DNA from: an uncultured Arthrobacter sp.
GTDB lineage: Bacteria > Actinomycetota > Actinomycetes > Actinomycetales > Micrococcaceae
NCBI RefSeq assembly: GCF_902805515.1
Contig: NZ_CADCTE010000075.1
Span: forward strand, 1-47,117
Direction: 5' to 3'
Length of the DNA stretch: 47,117 bases
The translations under genes and the position numbers were made by a program. Position 1 is the first letter of the stretch, and each line of letters begins with the position of its first letter. Below are positions 15,358 through 25,070 of this stretch, one piece after another. The notes below the pieces were generated by a model. That model was given only the letters and a program-made list of their open reading frames with translations, was not told the DNA's origin and ran no database searches.

Positions 15358-16686
15358 TCAGGCGCCCACGGCCACGGACGCGCCGGCGGTGGCCTCGACG
15401 GACCTCCGGTGCGCCCGGAGTCCGGCCGCACCGGCCAGACCCAGCACCAGGAGCGCGGCGGCTGCCAGCACCGGCACCGCGAAGGCGGCCCCGGTCCCCA
15501 CCCGCTCCGCGAGGGACCCGGCGACGGCGGAGCCGAGGGCCGACCCGGCGACGATGCCGCTGGCGAGCAGGGTCATGACCGTGCCGAGCAGGCGCCGGGG
15601 CGCCACCATCGACCCGATGCTGAAGATCGACACCATGGTCGGCCCGACGGAGATGCCGAGGAGGAACAGCACGAGCACCATTGCCGGAATGCCCGAGGGC
15701 AGGAACAGCAGGGCGGCCAGGCCGACCATGCCGGCCGCCGAGGCGATCCACCGCCAGGAGTGCTGGAAGGCGGCGGGCCAGAAGGCCACCGACAGGGCAG
15801 CACCGGCCGAGCTCAGCCCCATCACCGCGTAGAGCAGCCCCGCGGCGGAGGCGGCGTCGAACTGCCCGGCGAAGGCGGTGAGCGTCGTCTGGGTCCCGCC
15901 GAAGAAGGTGCCCATCGCGACCATGCCCAGCACGGGAATGGAGATCAGCAGGCGTGAGCGCCGACCGGTCACGGCCGGCCCCGGCTCCTGGACCTCAGAG
16001 CGGCCGCGCGAGGACCCGGCCAGGCGGCCGGTCGGGTGCACGGCGAACGCGCTCACCATGGCCAGGGTCAGCACCGCGGCAAGGGTCAGGGGCACCCAGG
16101 GGGCGGCGAGGCTTGCGAGCAGGCCGACCAGGGCGGGCCCGAGGACGAAGGTCAGCTCGTCGGCGGTGCTTTCGTAGGACATGGCCGTGTCGAGGTCGGC
16201 GGGCCTGCGCGTCATCGCCACCCAGCGCACCCGCGCCAGCGGCCCGATCTGGGGGGACGTGAAACCGGTGAGGAAGGCGGCGGCCAGGACGGGGACCGCG
16301 GCTGCGGCGGCGGTCCCGGTGAGGGCAAGGGCGAGTACCACCAACGCCACGATGGCGACGGTGTTGAGGGCGGCCGCCGGCAGCAGGACGACCCGCTGGC
16401 CGAAGCGGTCGGCGAGGAAGCCGAGGATCGGCGCGCCGAGGGCAGAGCCGATCCCGACGGCGCCGGCCGCGAATCCCCCCAGCGCGTAGGAACCGCTGGC
16501 CGAGGTCACGATGGTCAGGGCGCCGACGGTGAGCATGGCAAGGGGCAGCCGTGCCAGGAAACCGACGGAGAGGAAGGAGGTGCCGGCCAGCTGCGGAAGG
16601 CGGCCGAAGCGGCCAAACCGGGGAGGGCGCTCAGGGGCGGCGGGGGAACGTTCGGCAGCGGGGCTGAGGGAAGGGATTGCGTTCAT
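15358..16686 (-). CDS. MFS transporter (putative efflux)
   Basis: A 442-residue, 12-helix MFS protein with 'GFLADRFGQRVVLLP' as the loop 2-3 motif. The central loop is short and charged ('SSRGRSEVQEPGPAVTGRRSR'). It resembles actinobacterial drug/sugar-efflux-like carriers of unknown substrate. Two ATGs lie close together (16692 and 16686); 16686 has the better GGATGA-type SD. The upstream open frame overlaps the sbcC 3' end and is not used. Confidence 0.82.
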   Translation of the reverse strand: MNAIPSLSPAAERSPAAPERPPRFGRFGRLPQLAGTSFLSVGFLARLPLAMLTVGALTIVTSASGSYALGGFAAGAVGIGSALGAPILGFLADRFGQRVVLLPAAALNTVAIVALVVLALALTGTAAAAAVPVLAAAFLTGFTSPQIGPLARVRWVAMTRRPADLDTAMSYESTADELTFVLGPALVGLLASLAAPWVPLTLAAVLTLAMVSAFAVHPTGRLAGSSRGRSEVQEPGPAVTGRRSRLLISIPVLGMVAMGTFFGGTQTTLTAFAGQFDAASAAGLLYAVMGLSSAGAALSVAFWPAAFQHSWRWIASAAGMVGLAALLFLPSGIPAMVLVLFLLGISVGPTMVSIFSIGSMVAPRRLLGTVMTLLASGIVAGSALGSAVAGSLAERVGTGAAFAVPVLAAAALLVLGLAGAAGLRAHRRSVEATAGASVAVGA

Positions 16687-16756
16687 TGTCATCCGGGTAC
16701 TTCGAATCGCGCATCGTCCCTCCTCCCGATGCGCCCTACCCGGTAACTGAGTGAAT

Positions 16757-19700
16757 CTACACCATCTGGAGTTGGTCCACAAATTCCAGTCGCGAGCCTT
16801 CCCGGTCCTTGTGGACCTGGAGCTGGGCCGGGATGCGCAGTTTCAGTTCTGCGACGTGGCTGACGAGGCCGACGACCCGGCCGCCGCGGCGCAGGCCGTC
16901 GAGGGCGTCCATCACCTGTTCCAGTGCCTGGTCGTCGAGCGAGCCGAAGCCCTCATCGACGAACAGCGTCTCAATGTCGATGCCCCCTGCCTCCTGCTGC
17001 ACGACGTCGGCGAGGCCGAGCGCCATGGCCAGGGACGCCATGAAGGACTCCCCTCCGGAGAGCGTCGAGGTGTCCCTGCGGTTTCCGGTCCACCCGTCGA
17101 TCACACTCAGCCCCAGGCCGGCCTTCTTGTTCCCGGCCAGCGCGTCGCTGTGCACGAGGGCGAAGCGCCCGTCCGTCATGGCCAGCAGCCGCTCGCTCGC
17201 GGCCTCGGCGACCTGTTCGAGGCGCGACGCGAGGACATAGGTGCTCAACGGCATCTTGTACCGGTTCTCGCCGCCGCCGCGGGCGGAGTCGGCCACCGAG
17301 CGCAGCAGCGCGTGCCGCTCCCGCAGCGGCGCAACGGCCGCTTCCTGTTCCACCAGGAGGGCGTTGTAGGCCTGGAGCTGCGCGCGGGACTGCTCAAGCA
17401 GCCGCACGGCCACTGCCTCGTCGGCCGCCCTCTCCCCCAGCGCGGTGTAATCACGGCCGGCGGCCTCGACCTCGTCCTCGGAGGGGACAGGGCGGCCCTC
17501 GGCCTCGTCCTGAAGGGCGGCAGTGATGTCGGGGCTTTCCCCCTCGGCCTCGAGCCGGTGCCCTGCCGCCTCATGGGCGCGGATGCGGCGCAGGTTTTCC
17601 TCGAGCGCCTCTGTTCCGAGGAGTGCCTCCCGGACGGCGGCGGCCCCGTCGAAGTGGGAGCCGGCGAGGGCGTCGGCGAGGGCGCTTCCGGCCTTGTCCC
17701 TGCGCCCCGCGGCCCGGTCGAGGGCTTCGAGGGCCTCCCGGGCCGCGACGAGCACGGCACGAGCGGAATCGACTGCCTCCGCGCGCTCGTGGAGGGTACC
17801 GAAACCGCCCCGGTGGTGTTCGAGGCGCGCTGCGAGTTCCCCGGCCTGGTCCTCAAGGCTCCGCAGCTGGGCGGCGGCCTCGGCGGCGGCCCGGCCGGCG
17901 TCCTCCTGCTGCGCGAGGATCTGCTGTTCCCTTGCGACGAGCGCGTCGATCCGTGCCGCGGCGTCCTCAAGCTCCCGCTGGGCCCGGCGTGCCTCGGTGA
18001 GCCGGGCCTGCGCCTGCTGCGTCGCCTCCCGGGCACCGGCCGCGTCCTGTTCACCGCCGAGGGCGGCGAGCCGGGCCGCTTCAAGCACGGCCGCGTCCCG
18101 CAGTGCCCGTGCCTCGTTCAGGCGTGCCTCCGCCGCTGCGTGTGCCTCCCGGGCAGCCTGTTCGTCGGCGTGCGTGACCCTTTCGTCGGCGCCCGCCCGG
18201 GCCGGGGCGGGGTGTTCGAGGCTGCCGCAGACGGCGCACTCCTTGCCGTCCTCCAGCTGGCCCGCGAGCTCGACGGCGGCCTGCTCCAGGCGCAGCTGCA
18301 GCCGGGTCAGCCAGGTTTCCTTGAGGCGGAGGTGCTCCTCGTGCGCTGCAGTGTAGTTCTTCTCGGCCACCGAGCGCCGCTGCTCCGCCCGGGCATGCTC
18401 GGCGATGGTGGCCTCAAGCGCCCGGGCGGCTTCAAGCGCCTCGGCGCACCGGGTCTCCTGCCCCGCGGTCTCTCTCAGCCCTGCGGCTTCCTGCTCAAGC
18501 AGCGCCTTATCCGCGCGCAGCTCGGCCAGCCGCTCCTCCAGCCCGGCGGTCCGGTCGGCCAGTGAGGAACGCTGCGCCGAGATGTCGCGGATTCGGTCGT
18601 TGAGTCCCTGCAGCCTGTCCTCGTCGGGGAGTGCCGCCTTCAGCACTCCCAGATCCGCGGCCGCGGCGCGGGCCGCGGCGTCGAGCCGGGCGGAAGTCGG
18701 CGCCAGGTCGAAGAGGGCGTCGGTGCCGTCATCGGCACCCATGAGGTAGGCGCCCGCGGCGCCGTCGGCCCGCAGCGCGTCGAGGGCGCTGTCGTAGCGG
18801 GTACTGCAGTCCTCGTGTTCGAGGCCGGCGTCATCCGCGGCGTCGAGGACCCCGGCCAGCAGGCGGGCGTCACGGTGCCGCTCCACGGCCGCCGCCAGCG
18901 CCGCGGCCTGCGCGGCGCCGGCATCATGTTCCGCCTGGGCGGTACGGTGCCGCTCGAGCGCGACCGCCCGTGCCCGGGCCGTGGCGAGCCCGGAGTAGCG
19001 TGCCTTGTCCCGTTCCAGCTGCTGTGCCGTCCGGTCTGCGGCTGCCCCCGCTTCGGCCGACCGGGCCGCGACGGCTTCGAGCAGTGCCTGCACGACCGGC
19101 TGGCCGCCCGGCGCCGGGTGGCCCTCGGCCGGGGCGTCGGCTTCGATGCCGTGCCGTGCCGCCTCGTCGAGCGCCCGTTGGATGGTCTGCCGCTGTCCGT
19201 CCTCCGCGGCGGCCAGGCGGGACGCCGCCTGGCCGGCCTGGTCGCCCAGCAGCTTTTCAATGTTTTCGAAGCGGTCCGTGGAGAACAGGCGCTGGAGCAG
19301 TTCGCGACGCGACCCGGCATCGGCGCGCAGGAAGGCAGCGAACTCGCCCTGCGGCAGCATCACCACCCGGGTGAACTGTTCCTTGTCCATGCCCAGCACA
19401 TTCAGCAGCTCAAGGCCGGCCTCGTCGTTACGGGCGGACTTCTGCACCCAGGCGCCGTCGACGAATTCCTGAAGCAGGGTCCGGGCCTGCTCGGTGGTGG
19501 TTCCGCCGCCGCGCTTCGAGGGCCGCTCCCACTGCGGGGACCGGGTGACCGAGAACCTGCGCGCACCGACGGTGAACTCGAGTTCGACCTCCGGAGCGAG
19601 CCCGAGGGGGGCATGGTCGCTGCGCAGGCGCTTGGCGCCCTGGCGGACCCCGGGCACCGATCCGTACAGCGCGTAGCAGATTGCGTCGAGGACACTCGAC

Positions 19701-19822
19701 TTCCCCGCACCCGTCGGGCCGTTGAGCAGGAACAGACCCTGGGCGCTCAGCGCGTCGAAATTCACGACCTGCCGCCCGGCGAAGGGGCCGAAGGCCTGGA
19801 TTTCAAGGCGGGAGATCCTCAC
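16757..19822 (-). CDS. sbcC: Exonuclease subunit SbcC (Rad50-like SMC ATPase)
   Basis: ATPase half of the SbcCD nuclease, which opens hairpin-capped and protein-blocked DNA ends. The protein is 1021 residues. It has Walker A GPTGAGKS (35-42), a Q-loop in 'VVMLPQGEFAAFL', two long Ala/Glu/Arg-rich coiled coils, a central zinc hook CAVC (Cys529 and Cys532), the ABC signature 'TLSGGESF' and Walker B 'TLFVDEGFGSLD'. The start is GTG 19822 with SD AGGGGA. It follows sbcD by 103 bp; the gap holds no recognisable element beyond the SD. Confidence 0.97.
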   Translation of the reverse strand: MRISRLEIQAFGPFAGRQVVNFDALSAQGLFLLNGPTGAGKSSVLDAICYALYGSVPGVRQGAKRLRSDHAPLGLAPEVELEFTVGARRFSVTRSPQWERPSKRGGGTTTEQARTLLQEFVDGAWVQKSARNDEAGLELLNVLGMDKEQFTRVVMLPQGEFAAFLRADAGSRRELLQRLFSTDRFENIEKLLGDQAGQAASRLAAAEDGQRQTIQRALDEAARHGIEADAPAEGHPAPGGQPVVQALLEAVAARSAEAGAAADRTAQQLERDKARYSGLATARARAVALERHRTAQAEHDAGAAQAAALAAAVERHRDARLLAGVLDAADDAGLEHEDCSTRYDSALDALRADGAAGAYLMGADDGTDALFDLAPTSARLDAAARAAAADLGVLKAALPDEDRLQGLNDRIRDISAQRSSLADRTAGLEERLAELRADKALLEQEAAGLRETAGQETRCAEALEAARALEATIAEHARAEQRRSVAEKNYTAAHEEHLRLKETWLTRLQLRLEQAAVELAGQLEDGKECAVCGSLEHPAPARAGADERVTHADEQAAREAHAAAEARLNEARALRDAAVLEAARLAALGGEQDAAGAREATQQAQARLTEARRAQRELEDAAARIDALVAREQQILAQQEDAGRAAAEAAAQLRSLEDQAGELAARLEHHRGGFGTLHERAEAVDSARAVLVAAREALEALDRAAGRRDKAGSALADALAGSHFDGAAAVREALLGTEALEENLRRIRAHEAAGHRLEAEGESPDITAALQDEAEGRPVPSEDEVEAAGRDYTALGERAADEAVAVRLLEQSRAQLQAYNALLVEQEAAVAPLRERHALLRSVADSARGGGENRYKMPLSTYVLASRLEQVAEAASERLLAMTDGRFALVHSDALAGNKKAGLGLSVIDGWTGNRRDTSTLSGGESFMASLAMALGLADVVQQEAGGIDIETLFVDEGFGSLDDQALEQVMDALDGLRRGGRVVGLVSHVAELKLRIPAQLQVHKDREGSRLEFVDQLQMV

Positions 19823-19925
19823 GCTGCGTTTCCCCTGTTCCTGTTCACTTGACTGCTTCTGGGCCGGTCATACTCTGGGTCTGGTCATCATCTGGGTCTC
19901 GTCTTTTGAGTCCCTCCACCGGCGC

Positions 19926-21086
19926 TCACCGCTCGGAGGCAAGGCTGAGGGCGGCGTCCACGGTTGCGGACAGGAGTTCGCGCTCCTCGGGTGAGGCCTC
20001 GCGCGAGCGCACGTGCTCGAGGAACCCACAGCAGATCTCGGCGTCGTTCGTCGCCGCGGCGATGCGCTGGCTGTAGGTGCGCACGTCCCCGGTGTGTCCG
20101 CCCTCGGGCTCGAAGGCAAGGACGAGGGTGTCGGGGAAGCGGGCGCGGAGCCGTTCCATGGCGCGCGGCGGGCGCTCGGCGTCGGTGAGGGTGATCGAGC
20201 AGTACGCGTGTTCGGCGTCGGCGAGGGACTCATCACTCAGGAGGTCCTCGATGCGGCCCTTGAGCACGGCGAGTTCCTTCGGTGCCGGCCATTGCACGGG
20301 CGTCACCGGGCCCAGTCCCGCGGCGGTGATCTCCACGAGCCACGCACCCTTGGTCTGGCGGGCCTCGGAGAAGGAGTACGCGAGCGGCGAACCGGAATAC
20401 CTCACCGTGGGCGAAAGCTTCTGCTGCCCGTGCAGGTGGCCCAGGGCCGTGTAGTCGAAGGCATCGAACAGGTCCAGCGGGACCGCGCCGAGCCCGCCCT
20501 GTGCCAGTTCCCGCTCGCTGTCCGAGCTGATGCCGCCGCTGGCGAAGGTGTGGGCCATCACCACCGAGTGCACGGTGCCGGTGGACCTCCGGCGGCGCAG
20601 GTCCTCCTGGATCAGCCCCACGGCGGCCCGGGTGACGCTTGAGTGGGTGGGCTCGGCCGACAGGGCACCGGCGACGACCCGGGGCTCAAGGTAGGGGATG
20701 CCATAGACGGCGAGTTCGGCCCCGGGCCCGAGCGGAAAGGTGACCGGCCGCCCGATGTCCTCGGTCCGGGTCCGCAGGTGCACTCCCCCCCGTTCGAGGA
20801 TGCGGCCGCCGAAGCCCAGCCGGGTCGCGGAGTCGTGGTTGCCGCTCGAGATGACCACCTCTGCGCCCGCCGCGCGCAGCCGGTCGAGCGCCTCGTCGAA
20901 GAGCGCGACGACATCCACTCCGGGCAGGGCCCGGTCATACACGTCCCCGGCAACGAGCACCACGTCCACCTGGGCGTCGCGCACCGTCTTCTCGAGGTTG
21001 TCGATAAACATCCGCTGGGCTGCGAGGGTTCCCGCTCCGTGGAAGGAACGGCCGAGGTGCCAATCCGAGGTGTGGAGTAACAGCAT
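19926..21086 (-). CDS. sbcD: Exonuclease subunit SbcD (Mre11-like)
   Basis: Metallophosphoesterase nuclease of 386 residues. Metal-binding motifs in order are 'HTSDWHLGR' (Asp8, His10), 'GDVYDRA' (about 47), 'SGNHD' (about 82) and 'ALGHLHGQQ'. A C-terminal capping domain follows. It forms the Mn-dependent nuclease with SbcC, encoded next on the same strand. ATG 21086 has no good SD. Confidence 0.96.
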   Translation of the reverse strand: MLLLHTSDWHLGRSFHGAGTLAAQRMFIDNLEKTVRDAQVDVVLVAGDVYDRALPGVDVVALFDEALDRLRAAGAEVVISSGNHDSATRLGFGGRILERGGVHLRTRTEDIGRPVTFPLGPGAELAVYGIPYLEPRVVAGALSAEPTHSSVTRAAVGLIQEDLRRRRSTGTVHSVVMAHTFASGGISSDSERELAQGGLGAVPLDLFDAFDYTALGHLHGQQKLSPTVRYSGSPLAYSFSEARQTKGAWLVEITAAGLGPVTPVQWPAPKELAVLKGRIEDLLSDESLADAEHAYCSITLTDAERPPRAMERLRARFPDTLVLAFEPEGGHTGDVRTYSQRIAAATNDAEICCGFLEHVRSREASPEERELLSATVDAALSLASER

Positions 21087-21133
21087 ATTTTTACGCTACC
21101 GCCCGCCCCGGACATTCCTGCGGGCACCGCGCG

Positions 21134-21175
21134 GGCGCCGGGGAAATTCCACCCCCGAAGGGGTTTCCCGGCGCC
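21134..21175 (-). terminator. Long hairpin between aquaporin and sbcD
   Basis: GGCGCCGGGGAAA (21134-21146) pairs with TTTCCCGGCGCC (21164-21175) with one bulged G, and an inner CCCC/GGGG pair closes the loop. It lies just past the aquaporin stop on the minus strand and upstream of sbcD, so it probably ends the aquaporin transcript. A U-tract is lacking. Confidence 0.6.
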
Positions 21176-21197
21176 GGCGGCTGGGGGTGATGAGCCG

Positions 21198-22148
21198 TCA
21201 GCCGCGTCCCGTCGTCCCGGGTCCCTTGTCGAAGAAGGAGCGCGCGTCGTCCGGGGAACCTGCAGGAGCCGCCGGGCCGGCCGGCGCTGCCGCCGGAGTT
21301 CCGGAGCCGGCATCGACCGTGTCCGTGTCGGGAGCGACGGGAGGGGCAGCGGTGGCGGGTCCGACCGCCGTGGCGGGCTCCGATGCTGGCTTCCGGCCGG
21401 CTGCATCGAAGCTTCGGAAGACCAGGCCGGCAATGATCGCTCCGACGAGCGGCGCCGCGAAGAACAGCCACAGCTGGGCGGGCGCCCAGTCACCGGTGAA
21501 CAGGGCCGAGGCGGTGGATCGTGCCGGGTTGAGCCCGCCGTTGGTGACGGGGAGCAGCAGGGTGAGCAGGGCGGCGTAGGTCAGGCCGACCGCGAACGGC
21601 GCGGTGCTCCGGCCGGCGTGCCGGGCGGTGGCACCGAGGAACACAGCGACGAGGATGGCCGCGCAGACGGCCTCGGCCAGGAACGAGCTGCTCAGCGGGA
21701 ACTGCGCCGCCGAGTGCTCCTCGAAGCCGTTGGAAGCCGCAGCGAAGAGTCCGTTGACGTCGGTCAGCTGGGAGTTGGCGCTGAGCAGAAGCCACAGGAG
21801 GCCGGCGGCTGCGAGGCCGCCGACAAGCTGGGCCAGGATGTAGGGAAGCACGGAGCCCCATCCCGTGCGGCCGGCGATGGCCGAGCCAAGGGTGACGGCG
21901 GGGTTGAAATGCCCGCCGGAGATGTAGCCGAAGGCGATCATCGCCGCGAGCAGCGCGATTCCGAAGGCCAGGGTGGGGGGCACGCCCGACTGGGTGTTCA
22001 GCATGGTGACGCCCAGTCCGGTGAGCACGACGACGAACGAGCCGACCGCCTCGGCGGCGGTCCGGGCAGCCGGGCCGTAGGAGCGCAGGGGCAGGGCTCC
22101 GGTCCGGTCCTGACCGGCGTCCGTGGCGGGATGGATTTCATGCGACAT
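21198..22148 (-). CDS. MIP-family channel (aquaporin)
   Basis: A 316-residue water/solute channel. Both pore motifs are canonical: HFNPAV (NPA 82-84) and LNPARS (NPA 207-209, followed by the filter Arg210). Six helices and two half-helices can be traced between residues 30 and about 255. A C-terminal tail of about 60 residues is almost only Ala, Pro, Thr, Gly and Asp and is probably disordered. Whether it is a water channel or a glyceroporin cannot be decided. The chosen ATG is the first one giving a short N-terminus; the long upstream frame overlaps the divergent gene. Confidence 0.93.
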   Translation of the reverse strand: MSHEIHPATDAGQDRTGALPLRSYGPAARTAAEAVGSFVVVLTGLGVTMLNTQSGVPPTLAFGIALLAAMIAFGYISGGHFNPAVTLGSAIAGRTGWGSVLPYILAQLVGGLAAAGLLWLLLSANSQLTDVNGLFAAASNGFEEHSAAQFPLSSSFLAEAVCAAILVAVFLGATARHAGRSTAPFAVGLTYAALLTLLLPVTNGGLNPARSTASALFTGDWAPAQLWLFFAAPLVGAIIAGLVFRSFDAAGRKPASEPATAVGPATAAPPVAPDTDTVDAGSGTPAAAPAGPAAPAGSPDDARSFFDKGPGTTGRG

Positions 22149-22253
22149 AGGGCAGTGCGTCCTTCGATTGAGGCCAGTGGCTGTGCCCGCCGCCCTCACT
22201 CGCGCTTCCGGGCGGCGGCGCACACCCGTCCAGTCTCCCATCCTAGGCGGACC

Positions 22254-22265
22254 TAGACTTGAACG
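22254..22265 (+). promoter_or_regulatory. Leaderless -10 element of the ADP-ribosylglycohydrolase gene
   Basis: TAGACT at 22254-22259 is followed by six bases and then the ATG at 22266, so transcription should start at or next to the start codon. There is no SD. The same architecture recurs across this window. Confidence 0.6.
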
Positions 22266-23315
22266 ATGGCATACCACGCAACCTACCCCCAGCGGGTCTC
22301 CGGGAGTCTGCTCGGCGGCGCACTCGGAGACGCCCTCGGCTACACGGTCGAACGCGACAGCCTCGAGGCGATCCGCACCCGGTTCGGCCCCGGCGGGGTG
22401 ACCGCTCCGCCGGAGGACGGTTCGCCGTTCGTTTTCTCGGATGACACCCAGCTGACCCTGTACACGGTCGACGGGCTGGTCGAGGCGCTCGAATGGGCCA
22501 ATGACGGCGTGTCGGCCGACGAGATGGCCATTCTTTGGCTGGCCTACCTGCGCTGGCTTGCCACGCAGGGCGAAACCCCTCCGGATCCCGCGCCGGTTCC
22601 GCCGCCGCGGTGGATCGACGTCCAGGAGGTCCTTCACCACCGCAGGGACCCCGGCAACGCCTGCCTCACCGGGCTGCTCACCGGGGTCATGGGAACCCGG
22701 AAACGTCCGCTCAACCCGCAGGCCAAGGGATCCGGGGCGCTGATGCGTTCCGCTCCGTTCGGCCTGGTGCCGCGGATCCCCGGGGAAATGGCGGACCGGC
22801 TGACCCTCGACGCCGCGGCCCTGACGCACGGCCATCCCGCCGCGCAGACTCCGGCCGCCGTCTTCAGCCACCTCATCCGCGCCCTGGCCCTCGACGAGCT
22901 GGACCTCGAGGCCGCCGTGCAGTCAGCCGTCGCCCATGCCGGGTTCCTCGGCGATACGGAGCTCGCGGGGAGCCTCACCGCTGCGGCCGCCCTTGCGACC
23001 GGTGGTCCGGTCGCGCCCGAACGGCTGCCCGACGAGCTGGGCGGCGGATGGCTCGCGCCGGAGGCACTCTCCCTCGCCGTCTACGCCGCGCTGGCCTCCG
23101 CCCGGCCGGACCCCGCGGAGCACTTCACCGCCGGCGTCGTGCTGGCCGTGAACCACGACGGCGACAGCGACACGACCGGCTCGGTCGCCGGGAACATCCT
23201 GGGGGCACTGCACGGGGAGGCCGCCCTGCCCCGGCCGTGGCTCGACCGGCTGGAGGGCACCGAGGTGATCCGGGCCGTGGGCTCATCCCTCATCAAGGCG
23301 GCAACCGGCGAGTAG
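22266..23315 (+). CDS. ADP-ribosylglycohydrolase family protein (DraG/ARH-like)
   Basis: A 349-residue all-helical, Mg-dependent hydrolase that removes ADP-ribose from proteins or small molecules. The N-terminal 'GSLLGGALGDALGY', the SDDTQ motif (58-62) and the C-terminal 'NHDGDSDTTGSVAGNILGA' (Asp298, Asp300, Asp302) supply the two metal sites and are intact. The true target is unknown; no ADP-ribosyltransferase gene is visible nearby. The product, ADP-ribose, is the type of ligand sensed by NrtR, encoded 14 kb away. The gene is read alone, divergent from the aquaporin. Confidence 0.92.
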   Translation: MAYHATYPQRVSGSLLGGALGDALGYTVERDSLEAIRTRFGPGGVTAPPEDGSPFVFSDDTQLTLYTVDGLVEALEWANDGVSADEMAILWLAYLRWLATQGETPPDPAPVPPPRWIDVQEVLHHRRDPGNACLTGLLTGVMGTRKRPLNPQAKGSGALMRSAPFGLVPRIPGEMADRLTLDAAALTHGHPAAQTPAAVFSHLIRALALDELDLEAAVQSAVAHAGFLGDTELAGSLTAAAALATGGPVAPERLPDELGGGWLAPEALSLAVYAALASARPDPAEHFTAGVVLAVNHDGDSDTTGSVAGNILGALHGEAALPRPWLDRLEGTEVIRAVGSSLIKAATGE

Positions 23316-23371
23316 CCGGAACCGGCCCACGGTGGCGGGGGCGGGCCGCGGAGGTGGAAGCTGCGGCGGGC

Positions 23372-24361
23372 CTACTGGCTGCCGACGGGCCAGAGGCCAC
23401 CGATCATCTGCAGGAACTCCGCCTCCGAGAGCACCTCGATCTGCTGCCCACGCTCGTGGAGTTCAAGCACCCGGCGCGCCTTGCCCGTGACGCGGCCGTT
23501 GCGCAGGTCGGAGGCCACGAAGCCGTCGCCGACCACCAGCACCGTGGTGCGGCGGGTGACCGCGCTGGCGGGCTGGGCCCCCACCCGTGCCGCCCGTTCC
23601 TTGGCCTGCGGGCGGGGCATGCCAAGGTCGCCGGTGAAGACGACGGTCTGTCCGTAGAGCGGGTGGTTCGCATCGGCGGCCGGGTTGGGCGGCGGGTTGT
23701 CGCCCTCCTCAGGCCACCCGGTCCACCCTGCCGCGGCGCCGCGCTCCAGCGCCGTCCGGGTGGCCTTTGACAGTTCGTCAACACCGGGCTCATAGGGCTC
23801 GGCGCGCGAAAGCGGGAGCCGCTGGACGGCCATCAGCTCCTCGACCGTCGACGCGCCGCTGCGCCGGGCGATGTCCACGAGGATGCCCGCGCACGCCCGC
23901 GCGTCCTCAACGGCGTCGTGGTGGTTCAGCAGCGGGACCCCTGCGGCCTCGGCAACGAACGGAAGGGAGTAGGAAGCCAGGGAGTAGCTGCGGCGCGAGA
24001 GCATCACGGTGCACGCATAGTCCCAGCCAGGCCCGGAGAGCTCCGACACTTCGAGTGCCGAGCGGATCACCCCGAGGTCGAAGGCGGCGTTGTGGGCCAC
24101 CAGGATGTCCCCGCCGATGAAGCCGCCGATCTCGGGGAACAGTTCACCGAAGCGCGGCGCGGTGGCCACCTGGTCGGCGGTGATGCCGTGGATGGCGGTA
24201 TTGCGGGAATCGAAGTAGTCGTGGCCGGCGGGCGGACGCATCAGCCAGGAGGCCTCGTCAACGACGCGTCCGTCCCGGATCTTTGTGAGTCCCACTGCGC
24301 AGGGTGAGCCCCGAAACCCGTTGGCTGTTTCAAAGTCGATCGCCGTGAACTCAATTCCCAC
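23372..24361 (-). CDS. DEDDh 3'-5' exonuclease with C-terminal BRCT domain
   Basis: A 329-residue fusion. Residues 1-170 are a DnaQ-like exonuclease: 'FTAIDFETANG' (Exo I), 'LVAHNAAFDLGVIRSAL' (Exo II) and 'NHHDAVEDARACAGIL' (Exo III, His and Asp of DEDDh). After a linker of about 60 residues, residues 235-325 form a BRCT domain ('LYGQTVVFTGDLGMPRPQAKERAARVGAQ') of the DNA-ligase type. It is probably a DNA repair or proofreading accessory factor. The start is GTG 24361. It faces the ADP-ribosylglycohydrolase gene convergently with no clear terminator between. Confidence 0.9.
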   Translation of the reverse strand: MGIEFTAIDFETANGFRGSPCAVGLTKIRDGRVVDEASWLMRPPAGHDYFDSRNTAIHGITADQVATAPRFGELFPEIGGFIGGDILVAHNAAFDLGVIRSALEVSELSGPGWDYACTVMLSRRSYSLASYSLPFVAEAAGVPLLNHHDAVEDARACAGILVDIARRSGASTVEELMAVQRLPLSRAEPYEPGVDELSKATRTALERGAAAGWTGWPEEGDNPPPNPAADANHPLYGQTVVFTGDLGMPRPQAKERAARVGAQPASAVTRRTTVLVVGDGFVASDLRNGRVTGKARRVLELHERGQQIEVLSEAEFLQMIGGLWPVGSQ

Positions 24362-24455
24362 TACTCAAGGGTACTTGGATCGGATGGAGAAACCGTTCAT
24401 CCAACGTTCACGCCGGTGGCGTGCCGGGAACCGCCGGGGGGTCGTAGGCTGGACC

Positions 24456-25070
24456 ATGCCCGGTTTCCTTTCTCCCCCGCAGTGGTATCTCTTCGATTAC
24501 GGAATGGTGATCTCCACCGAGCCCACCGGCGAGGACTGGGACCGGCTTGAGGAGGAGGCCGGCGTTCCGGGGCTGCGGGAGCGCTCGTCCGCCTACTGGC
24601 AGCACCGTGACGGCTACGACGCCGGAGACCTGACCCCGGTGTTGTACTGGTCGTGGGTGACCGGACACCCGGTCAGCGACGCCCGCGCCTCATGGCTCGA
24701 TGTCCTCGATGCCAACCAGTGGTCGCACTACAACCTCGAAACCCTCGACGTGCTCGATGAACTGTCCGGCTCCGGCGCACGCCTGGCCCTGCTTTCGAAT
24801 ATGCCTGCCCCCATGGTGGGGCACTTCACGGGAGCTTCCTGGATGAAGCACTTCGAGAAGATGTTCTTCAGCTCCTCGCTGCGCCTGATCAAGCCGGACG
24901 GCGCCATCTTTTCCCACGTCCTCGCCGAGCTGGGAACCGAGCCCGGCGGGGTGGTGTTCATCGACGATTCGGCGGCGAACATTGAGGCCGCACGCGGCCT
25001 CGGAATCGACGCCCGCCTGCACCTGCGGGAGACCGACCTCTCGCGGGAGCTCAGGCGCCTGCCAGTATAG
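24456..25070 (+). CDS. HAD-superfamily hydrolase (IA type)
   Basis: A 204-residue HAD protein. Motif I is 'YLFDYGMVIS' (nucleophile Asp14, with Gly16 in place of the acid/base Asp), motif II 'LALLSNMPAP', motif III Lys in 'LIKPDGAIF', and motif IV 'VVFIDDSAANIEAA'. The DYG variant is common in the FMN-phosphatase-like subgroup; its loss of the second Asp may limit phosphatase activity. Leaderless start: TAGGCT at 24445-24450, five bases, then ATG. The 3' end overlaps the convergent GNAT gene by 20 bp. Confidence 0.88.
   Translation: MPGFLSPPQWYLFDYGMVISTEPTGEDWDRLEEEAGVPGLRERSSAYWQHRDGYDAGDLTPVLYWSWVTGHPVSDARASWLDVLDANQWSHYNLETLDVLDELSGSGARLALLSNMPAPMVGHFTGASWMKHFEKMFFSSSLRLIKPDGAIFSHVLAELGTEPGGVVFIDDSAANIEAARGLGIDARLHLRETDLSRELRRLPV

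Noticed and set aside
16757..18565. Plus-strand ORF of 604 codons opposite sbcC
   Set aside because: Antisense to the coiled-coil region of SbcC; no domain signature and no start signal.
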